NCBI GenBank assembly: GCA_030123625.1
Contig: CP126121.1
Span: 4,132,179-4,196,178 of the forward strand
Direction: 5' to 3'
Source of the DNA: Nitrospira sp.
GTDB taxonomy: Bacteria; Nitrospirota; Nitrospiria; Nitrospirales; Nitrospiraceae
Length of the DNA stretch: 64,000 nt
The first letter of the stretch is position 1; each line of letters opens with the position of its first letter. Both the position numbers and the translations under genes were made by a program. The notes under the pieces were generated by a model. It saw nothing but the letters and a program-made list of their open reading frames with translations. It was not told the DNA's origin and did not search any database. Below, in pieces: positions 58,419 to 64,000 of the stretch.

Positions 58419-60710
58419 ATGAGCCACCCCCTGGATTTCGTCACCATCGAAGGACTTCTTGCCTATGGTCGCGCCCTTGCTCGACGAGCGTCGGAGCAGG
58501 GACTCGTGGAGCCTCCGCCGGTAGAAGCTTCCGGTGATGATGTGGATCGCGTCCACAATAAAATGGAGCAACTCCGCTCGTTCATCAAACGCTCAAAGTC
58601 CGGATTTGCAACCGCTGAAGAGTACCGGTCGGCTCGCGAAGGCCTTATCGATAATCATCTGGTGTTCTTTGCCGCCTGGAATGCGCTCCTTGCCGAAGGC
58701 TCGCTCCAGCCGTTACTCCAGGCCACGATCGGAGCAGTCGCCAAACCGACCTATCGACGTCCGGTTGCCATTGTGCCACGAGGGCAACTGACGCCCACGC
58801 TGGCGGAAGGCCGCATCGTCCTGGAACTGGGCGACGACCGGTTTTGGTTGTTGCCTCGGGATTTGGGCGAGCGAACGTTGTTTTTCACGATGCGTCACGG
58901 CGTGTCGCAGGTCGACAGCAAGACTCATCGTGTCGGATGCCGCTTGCCGAACCAACTGGACCGCGAACGAGGGGTGGCCAAAGCAGACGCGGTAGGGGCG
59001 GCGCTCGCCCGCATGATCGGCGTTGTGGGACAGCAGCTCGATTTTTTGCATCTCACCAACTATCTCGATCCACGTACGTTCCTTCATCGCATCAGCCGTA
59101 GCCCAAACACCAGGCAACTGTACGAACGAGTGTCGGCGGCGCTGCTGCAAGGTGCCTCTACATCCGAACCGATCGCCGAGCGGGCTCTCGAATCGTCGGA
59201 TTTCGGTTGGGTCACGGGATTGGAGAAGTCCTTAGAGGTCGAAGAAGCGGCGCGCGCGTTCACCGTCGAGACATCCACGGCCAAGCGGCTCATGAAAGAT
59301 CCGCTGTATTGTTATCCGGGCGGCAATTCTTTCTTCGATCTCTATGTCGACGTCATCGACGGCCTCCACCGATTAGGCGTTGCGCAAAAGGGCAAAGTCG
59401 CCTGCCTCTATACCCACAGTTCCACCCTGCGGGCTTTGATGATTTATTTGGACCCGCGTCCCTTCCATGAAGCTTTCAATGAGTTCAGCGACTACAAGGA
59501 AAGCCAGGACAATGTCGTGCTGCTCACGGTCGAACAGGGACGGATGTCGGGCTACTCAACGGCGGTTGGACTGTCCGAGCGGGAGCGAGTGGCGCGCAAC
59601 ACCTGGGTAACAGTCGAGAACGGGAGAAAAGATCGCGTGACGCTCAAACCACGAACGCTCAAGCGGATCGTGGCGCTGGTGTCCGGAGGTGATTTCGCCG
59701 GGGCGGGCGCCGCGTTAAAAGAATTGCATGTGACCGGTCAACGCATGGGGTTGGAGGTCTATTTCGTCCGGCACGGTTATCTCGGCCTCGCCAATAATTG
59801 GATCGAACGAGTCACCGAAGAGCACACCCGCGGCATGAGCAGCCATCCAAGCAGCCCTATCGGCAGCAGCCGTTTTGAGGACTTCAAACAAGAGGCAGTC
59901 CAGCATGTGGCCATGCGGCACCTCGAACCGTACCTGCGTGACGGCGTATTGATTGTGTTGGGCGGCGACGGCAGTATGCGGGGCGCCCGGGCAATTTACG
60001 AAGGATTCGGGGTGCAGGTGGCCGGCATTCCAGGCAGTATCGACAATAATATTGAAGGAACGATCTCTCTCGGATTTCAATCTGCGGTGGCATTGGCGGA
60101 TCACTCGATTGAATCGCTGAAAGCCACCAGCGCAGCGATGGGCAGTGTGTTTTTTGTGGAGGTCATGGGCGCCGGATCAGGGCATCTTGCGCTGGCCTGT
60201 GCCTATCAGGCCAGAGCGGAAGGGTTGTTGGTCAACGAACATCCCGACCCGAATGCCTATATCGATGAGATGATTCTCGGGACGCTCAAACGGACATTGG
60301 GGGTGCCGAACAAAAGCCACCTTTTCATCGTGGCCGAGCGGACGCCGCATCAGCATCACAAAGATGGTGGTGTCCATGGTCTCGTCGAGTATGTGGCCGA
60401 CGTCATCACCCGCTGGCCGGAACGGCAAGCGCGGCCAGGTCACTATCCGCTCACACTAGCCACCAAGGCCACCATTCTTGGTCACACGCTCCGAGGTGCC
60501 AGACCGATACCGGAAGACAAGGCGATTGCTCAGCATCTGGCTCATGAAATGGTGCACCGACTGATCGAGTCGCCCGATGACATAGTCGGATGTCTCTTGG
60601 CCTACCGTGAACGGGGCTCGATCGGACCGATTCCGCTCCATGCGGTCACACCCAAGCAGTTCGACTGGGACGTCTTCAGCCGGATGCATGGCAACGCTCG
60701 CGTCACGTAA
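58419..60710 (+). CDS. Fusion of a histidine phosphatase domain with a 6-phosphofructokinase domain
   Basis: The 763-residue protein has a helical N-terminus (1-145). A phosphoglycerate-mutase/histidine-phosphatase domain follows (Arg159-His160-Gly161, second His333 in YTHSSTLRAL). The C-terminal ATP-type 6-phosphofructokinase domain spans about residues 415-763, with SGGD near 422, GGDGS at 515-519, GIPGSIDNN with catalytic-position Asp542, and VMGAGSG. Two PFK residues differ from E. coli PfkA: IDND is IDNN, and the VMGR arginine is Ala585. Activity may therefore be altered. AGGAGAG lies upstream of ATG 58419. The eukaryotic PFKFB enzyme is a functional but not a homologous analogue. Confidence 0.85.
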   Translation: MSHPLDFVTIEGLLAYGRALARRASEQGLVEPPPVEASGDDVDRVHNKMEQLRSFIKRSKSGFATAEEYRSAREGLIDNHLVFFAAWNALLAEGSLQPLLQATIGAVAKPTYRRPVAIVPRGQLTPTLAEGRIVLELGDDRFWLLPRDLGERTLFFTMRHGVSQVDSKTHRVGCRLPNQLDRERGVAKADAVGAALARMIGVVGQQLDFLHLTNYLDPRTFLHRISRSPNTRQLYERVSAALLQGASTSEPIAERALESSDFGWVTGLEKSLEVEEAARAFTVETSTAKRLMKDPLYCYPGGNSFFDLYVDVIDGLHRLGVAQKGKVACLYTHSSTLRALMIYLDPRPFHEAFNEFSDYKESQDNVVLLTVEQGRMSGYSTAVGLSERERVARNTWVTVENGRKDRVTLKPRTLKRIVALVSGGDFAGAGAALKELHVTGQRMGLEVYFVRHGYLGLANNWIERVTEEHTRGMSSHPSSPIGSSRFEDFKQEAVQHVAMRHLEPYLRDGVLIVLGGDGSMRGARAIYEGFGVQVAGIPGSIDNNIEGTISLGFQSAVALADHSIESLKATSAAMGSVFFVEVMGAGSGHLALACAYQARAEGLLVNEHPDPNAYIDEMILGTLKRTLGVPNKSHLFIVAERTPHQHHKDGGVHGLVEYVADVITRWPERQARPGHYPLTLATKATILGHTLRGARPIPEDKAIAQHLAHEMVHRLIESPDDIVGCLLAYRERGSIGPIPLHAVTPKQFDWDVFSRMHGNARVT

Positions 60711-61065
60711 CTCTCAGCCACCATCTGTACGCAATCATCCGCTTGGCCTTTCGGTATTCCAATCAACGGCCGATGGCAATTGCGTCTTGTAACCACACGT
60801 TGAAGGGACAGTCTCCAGCAACTCGCGCCGCTCGCTCTACCGCACCATCGTATCCACCATGCCGACTATTTGCCCACGGACGATATGGCGGCTTTGATTG
60901 TAGTGAGGACGGTCCCGTGCAATGTGCCACGTCGCCGATCTCCGCATAGTCGATCCAAAATCTTAAAATCAGTTGCCTGAAAACCCATCTCGCGATACTC
61001 ATAAACGGAACGCCGGTTTCCGGCGTCAGACACGGTGCAATCATTAATTGTAGGGAGGGATGTCC
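60711..61065. other. Intergenic region with a leader-type sequence
   Basis: The 355 bp hold overlapping frames on both strands (plus 60772-60948; minus 60763-61003), both in protein-like composition but neither with a ribosome-binding site, so I do not call a gene. The end of the region is a leader with hairpin GCCGG-TTT-CCGGC that recurs upstream of the next small gene. Confidence 0.4.
61011..61065 (+). promoter_or_regulatory. Conserved leader 1 with ribosome-binding site
   Basis: The leader contains CGCCGGTTTCCGGCG (hairpin), a CACGGTGCA stretch and TAGGGAGG before the small ORF at 61066. It closely matches the leader at 61297-61348: CCGcTTTCCGGC, CACGtT, CAATCTTT, TAGGGAGG, TCCATG. The match suggests shared regulation or a duplicated 5' region. 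Confidence 0.45.
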
Positions 61066-61134
61066 ATGCATGTCGTTGTGGTATCGGCAGTGGCTGTGGG
61101 GTTGGTGTATTTGCTCTGGCAGATCAGGCCGTAA
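61066..61134 (+). CDS. 22-residue membrane micro-protein
   Basis: A 23-codon frame starts with ATG 61066, seven bases after GGGAGG, and ends in TAA. The product (MHVVVVSAVAVGLVYLLWQIRP) is a single hydrophobic helix with a positively charged end, like known micro-membrane proteins. A strong hairpin follows. It is short, but the ribosome-binding site and terminator support expression. An ATG at 61060 would add two residues. Confidence 0.5.
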   Translation: MHVVVVSAVAVGLVYLLWQIRP

Positions 61135-61165
61135 CGCTCCTCTCCATTGAAGCATGCTCTTGCAC

Positions 61166-61207
61166 GGCCTCCAGAGGACAACTTACTGGAGGCCTTGGTT
61201 TCTTTTT
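61166..61207 (+). terminator. Rho-independent terminator after the micro-protein ORF
   Basis: A perfect 9-bp stem (GGCCTCCAG with CTGGAGGCC) and an 11-base loop are followed by TTGGTTTCTTTTT. Confidence 0.8.
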
Positions 61208-61296
61208 ATTCCGGTGTTCCGTATTCCAACAGGTTTCAGGATCTAAAATCATGAAATAGATTGCCAAATGTGAGCTCGCAATAGCTCCAGACTGGA

Positions 61297-61348
61297 CACC
61301 GCTTTCCGGCATCGCTCACGTTCACACAATCTTTAGGGAGGTTTATCC
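61297..61348 (+). promoter_or_regulatory. Conserved leader 2 with ribosome-binding site
   Basis: The sequence ACCGCTTTCCGGC ... CACGTTCACACAATCTTTAGGGAGG precedes the ATG at 61349. It parallels leader 1 at 61011-61065 in order and spacing of its blocks. Confidence 0.45.
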
Positions 61349-61717
61349 ATGTGGTTTATTCTCGTATCCGCAATTGTAAGCGCATTTGCATTCGGAACTT
61401 ATGGTTCGGCCATGGCGGAGGAAACCTCAAGCTTCGGGTCAGAGCTGAGCCAGGAGATGGGTTCAATGGCCGGCGAGGTCAAGGATGAGATGAAGGTTGA
61501 GCAGGAGCAGATGCGGGATAGCTTCAAGGCTAAGAAGGATCAGATGAAGGCCGACATGAAGGCCAACAGAGCGCAGATGAAATCGGAGATGAAGGCCAGA
61601 CGAGATGCCCTGAAGGCAGAGAAGCAGGAAATGAAAAAAGCGGCTAAGGCGAAGAAAGCCAACGCCAAGAAGAATGCCAAGCACGCGACCGAATCGCTGA
61701 CGCCGAGCACCGACTGA
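61349..61717 (+). CDS. Exported Lys/Met-rich coiled-coil protein
   Basis: The 122-residue protein has a signal peptide (AFGTYGSAMA-EE). The mature part is almost entirely helical, with repeating Lys/Met/Asp/Glu patterns (KDQMKADMKANRAQMKSEMK) and a lysine- and alanine-rich C-terminus. This looks like a long single coiled coil, comparable to periplasmic stress or OmpH-like proteins. Met and acidic residues could bind metals, but no motif is clear. TAGGGAGG lies upstream of the ATG. The leader matches the one before the micro-protein. Confidence 0.65.
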   Translation: MWFILVSAIVSAFAFGTYGSAMAEETSSFGSELSQEMGSMAGEVKDEMKVEQEQMRDSFKAKKDQMKADMKANRAQMKSEMKARRDALKAEKQEMKKAAKAKKANAKKNAKHATESLTPSTD

Positions 61718-61861
61718 GCCAACGGTTTTCGAGCGACTCCTTTCAATACGGCCTCCGGGATATTTTCTGGAGACCGCCATGTTCGGACTCATATGGGGAA
61801 CCAGGATCGCAGGACTTTTCAGGAGGATCACATTGCTGACTATGAATAGTGTCCGATCGCA

Positions 61862-62167
61862 TTACACGGCTTGTTCGCAGGGCAACACAAAGACATGGAG
61901 CGGGAAAATACTGTCGCCCTTGGCCGCCTCTTGCTTCAATCGAAAGTGTGTAAAGGCATCGATGAGCCGGTAAGCCAATTGATCGGAGACGGCGGCGAGA
62001 ATCATTCGGTTGGTCATTGGTGCCAGAAAGAACTGGCTGGTAGGGCCGGTCGCTCCTTTTCCGGCCACGTTGTGCAGCTCGCTGAAGGCGCTCACCTCGT
62101 AGTCGTTCAACAAGGCATGCACCTGTTCCACGAGCGATTCCCGAAAGACGATCACCAACATTTTCAT
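61862..62167 (-). CDS. P-II-like small protein
   Basis: The 101-residue protein has the ferredoxin-like repeat layout of P-II-type signalling proteins (MKMLVIVFRESLVEQVHALL, VAGKGATGPTSQFF loop, MILAAVSDQLAYRLIDAFTH, PLHVFVLPCEQ). The T-loop region is short and has no tyrosine for uridylylation, so it is a divergent P-II-like/PG0823 family member and not GlnB. Relatives are associated with efflux or carbon/metal signalling. GAGAG lies just upstream of ATG 62167 on the minus strand. It is monocistronic as far as can be seen. Confidence 0.65.
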   Translation of the reverse strand: MKMLVIVFRESLVEQVHALLNDYEVSAFSELHNVAGKGATGPTSQFFLAPMTNRMILAAVSDQLAYRLIDAFTHFRLKQEAAKGDSIFPLHVFVLPCEQAV

Positions 62168-62407
62168 AGGCAGCTCTCCTGTGCACAGGCCGTGGTGTCA
62201 TCGAACTTTTGGAACTTTTGATTCCAGCCAGTATTCCATCCATTGTCGGGGGCTATCGGCAAATACAAGGTCAAGGGTCTTCTCGCATCAGACAGGATGG
62301 ACCGATGGGTCTACAGGACCTGAGGTCCGGCTCGACAAGAGTGGAGGCGATACGCTATAAATTGAGCTACTCAACGACCTCGTGAGAGTATCAACCAGGA
62401 CGGTTTT

Positions 62408-62713
62408 ATGCAAGAATACGCAGCGTATTACGGTACTGCCTGTATCATCTTTTCCGCCTATCTCCTCATCAAGGGGTTCCTTGCCGCGTCAAGACAGCGA
62501 AGCGAAGATCATTCCACGACGTTGGTCCCGGCCTATCTCTATGGAATCCTGGCCTCGATTCTGCTGACCGTTGGGTTGGGATTTTTTCGGCCGAGCTTGC
62601 CCTGGTGGGGATATCGATTGATTTTCCCCGGTACGACGATGCTCTTTCCAGGCGTCATCTATCTCGTCGGTCGGCGACCTCCGAAGCCCGATCTCGATCG
62701 CGTCGACGCCTAA
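62408..62713 (+). CDS. Small three-helix membrane protein of unknown function
   Basis: The 101-residue protein has three hydrophobic helices (AYYGTACIIFSAYLLIKGFL, LYGILASILLTVGLGFF, YRLIFPGTTMLFPGVIYLVG) and a charged C-terminal tail (RRPPKPDLDRVDA). I recognise no family. The ATG at 62408 is preceded by a weak AGGACGG. It is convergent with the large lipoprotein gene, 41 bp apart, with no clear terminator. Confidence 0.5.
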   Translation: MQEYAAYYGTACIIFSAYLLIKGFLAASRQRSEDHSTTLVPAYLYGILASILLTVGLGFFRPSLPWWGYRLIFPGTTMLFPGVIYLVGRRPPKPDLDRVDA

Positions 62714-62754
62714 CCGGGCGCCATTCATTGTAGACAGCCGGATATCTATCCCGT

Positions 62755-63969
62755 TTATTTGGGGATGGTAATGCTTGGTACGCCGGCGCGTGGAACCTCA
62801 GTGACGGTCATCTGAAATAACTGTGACAAGAGCTTGAACGCTTCTCGGTTCCAGCGGGCCTGTGGCCCGGTCGTGTTGACGGCGTAATACTGCCCATGGG
62901 ATTTCATCACGAGATCCAATCCCGTCGGCGATGATGATGACACGAGCAGATCCATCGTCTTGACGGGATTCTCCGCCACCTCGGGAGTGCGGAGATCTTT
63001 GTCGACATGATATTCCGGTTCCTCAGCGATGGAATGCCCCAGAAAGTTCAACATCGCGTTGAAGCTGCGCAATCGAAAGTCGCCTCTAATCGGCCAGTCA
63101 CCGCCATAATGTCCCGGGCGAATATCAAACGTCACGTCATTGACTAGCACCTGTTCGTCCTCCTGGTGCAAGCGGAGCCGCTCTTCTTTGGATAGTGAAT
63201 CGGGATCGTAGTTGGTGATCAGCGTGCCGCCTTCAACTTGTTTTCGCAATGTGTACGTCTTGTGTTGCCTGTTATACTCCACCTGGTATTCCTGTTCGAG
63301 CGCTTTGAATCCTTCCGCGGTGATCGAGTCGGCGGGGATGGTCCAGCTTCGTTCAATGATCAACGGTTCAACATGCAGCCTATTGTGGTCTTGAATGGCC
63401 GAAAGATGAAGAACCACACGCCGAAACATTTCATAGCCGATCTTGTCGGACGGATTATTCCGATAGGCGATTACTCCCCCGTCTCCTTTCAATCGAAGTT
63501 CGTTGGCCATCAGGCGGAGGAGAAGATCGATATCGATGCCCTGCCGTAGGAGCAGCGTCAGTTTGGATTCTTGAAATGGAGTAAGTAAGCGCTTGGTAAA
63601 GTCTTCCCCCTCGATCGGCGCAATGCTGATGGTCGGATTCTCGGCCACGTTTCCGCTGATGAGGGGCAGGATCTGCGTACTAGCCAGACCCGCGAGAGCC
63701 GGTGTGGCGCCGGCCGTGAAACGAAAATCGAAGGTCGCGGCGACGTTGGAGACGCCGGTAAAGTGAACCGGCTGATGGTGTTGTGCCCGCGCGATATTGA
63801 TAAGCAGTTGCTTGGATTGTGCATCCGTGATGGCCTCATCATAGGCAATCACCGCTCGAGTCAACGTGACCGGCGAGAGACATCCTGACAGCAAGATCAC
63901 ATAGATAAAGGCAAGGGAGATGAGAGGTACGGAAGGGAAGACTTTCCTTGTCATCGTCGGTTGGCCCAT
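62755..63969 (-). CDS. Large lipoprotein of unknown function
   Basis: The 404-residue lipoprotein has a signal peptide with LSGC lipobox. A mainly alpha/beta mature part follows: LTRAVIAYDEAITDAQSKQLLINIARAQ, ATFDFRFTAG, LLTPFQESKLTLLLRQG, WDIRPGHYGGDWP and FLGHSIAEEPEYHVDKD in shorter recognisable pieces. The ITDAQSKQLLINIARA helix is the kind seen in conserved Gram-negative lipoproteins of unknown role. The ATG at 63969 (or six residues later) begins the signal peptide, and GAGG lies about ten bases upstream. It is the last feature in the window. Confidence 0.65.
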   Translation of the reverse strand: MGQPTMTRKVFPSVPLISLAFIYVILLSGCLSPVTLTRAVIAYDEAITDAQSKQLLINIARAQHHQPVHFTGVSNVAATFDFRFTAGATPALAGLASTQILPLISGNVAENPTISIAPIEGEDFTKRLLTPFQESKLTLLLRQGIDIDLLLRLMANELRLKGDGGVIAYRNNPSDKIGYEMFRRVVLHLSAIQDHNRLHVEPLIIERSWTIPADSITAEGFKALEQEYQVEYNRQHKTYTLRKQVEGGTLITNYDPDSLSKEERLRLHQEDEQVLVNDVTFDIRPGHYGGDWPIRGDFRLRSFNAMLNFLGHSIAEEPEYHVDKDLRTPEVAENPVKTMDLLVSSSSPTGLDLVMKSHGQYYAVNTTGPQARWNREAFKLLSQLFQMTVTEVPRAGVPSITIPK

Positions 63970-64000
63970 TATTCGATTGCCTCACGCAATCGGACGCGAG

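Noticed and set aside
60763-61155. Overlapping frames on both strands (minus 130 codons, plus ~58 codons)
   Set aside because: Each looks partly protein-like, but neither has a ribosome-binding site and both cannot be real. I kept the region as intergenic.

Overview
The window looks like a chromosomal segment of a Gram-negative, GC-rich bacterium, most likely a Nitrospira-type member of the Nitrospirota. That assignment is inference from gene style: hopanoid glycosylation genes, giant multicopper oxidases, outer-membrane barrels, many small PilZ, YtxH or zinc-ribbon proteins, NDH-2 and cyclophilins. There is no rRNA and no nxr or amo marker to prove it. I see no insertion sequence, prophage or CRISPR array.

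Layout. (1) 1-6.3 kb is an envelope-lipid and sugar operon: HpnI (5' partial), HpnK, a 4-TM SMR/EamA transporter, a DegT/ArnB-like aminotransferase, an NAD-dependent epimerase and an LtaS-like sulfatase-fold enzyme. (2) 6.4-10.3 kb holds an outer-membrane barrel, an ankyrin lipoprotein, a tandem CBM21 protein and an exported hypothetical protein. (3) 10.5-21.3 kb is copper locus 1. A 1607-residue multicopper oxidase (MCO) with its own terminator is followed by two tandem cupredoxin/carboxypeptidase-regulatory-domain proteins, a periplasmic protein, a HEAT-repeat protein and two convergent SUMF1-fold proteins. (4) 21.5-27.9 kb is mostly housekeeping: an HtrA-like protease, a winged-helix/small-membrane-protein trio, the threonylcarbamoyl-AMP synthase, a cyclophilin, an MFS transporter, an FKBP and tRNA-Ser(GCT).

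(5) 28-38.2 kb is a loosely packed accessory region of small proteins and gene remnants. It holds a complete NDH-2 beside a recent duplicate that lost its NAD-binding domain, and a twice-frameshifted DUF2442/DUF4160 pair. (6) 38.7-49.9 kb is copper locus 2: an exported hypothetical protein, an 1893-residue lipoprotein MCO and a beta-propeller protein. (7) 50-64 kb holds a glycosyltransferase, a full-length Lhr helicase carrying in-frame heptamer-repeat insertions, a toxin-antitoxin pair with a frameshifted toxin, a methyltransferase, an ORF split by an in-frame TAG, a phosphatase-phosphofructokinase fusion, small stress-type proteins, a P-II-like protein and a large lipoprotein.

Most promising leads. 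The two MCO loci both show an unusual order of copper motifs: the HxxHxH/HCHxxxHxxxGM half comes before the HxH/HxH half. Locus 1 adds two paralogous cupredoxins as likely electron carriers, which suggests periplasmic or surface metal oxidation or electron transfer with unknown substrate. Other leads are heptanucleotide tandem repeats (cyanobacterial STRR-like) that also interrupt lhr in frame, the 6-phosphofructokinase fused to a histidine phosphatase, and an 82-nt structured element at 32.3 kb. Four neighbouring small genes carry single-base or nonsense lesions. This may be real decay, but indel error in the assembly must be excluded first.
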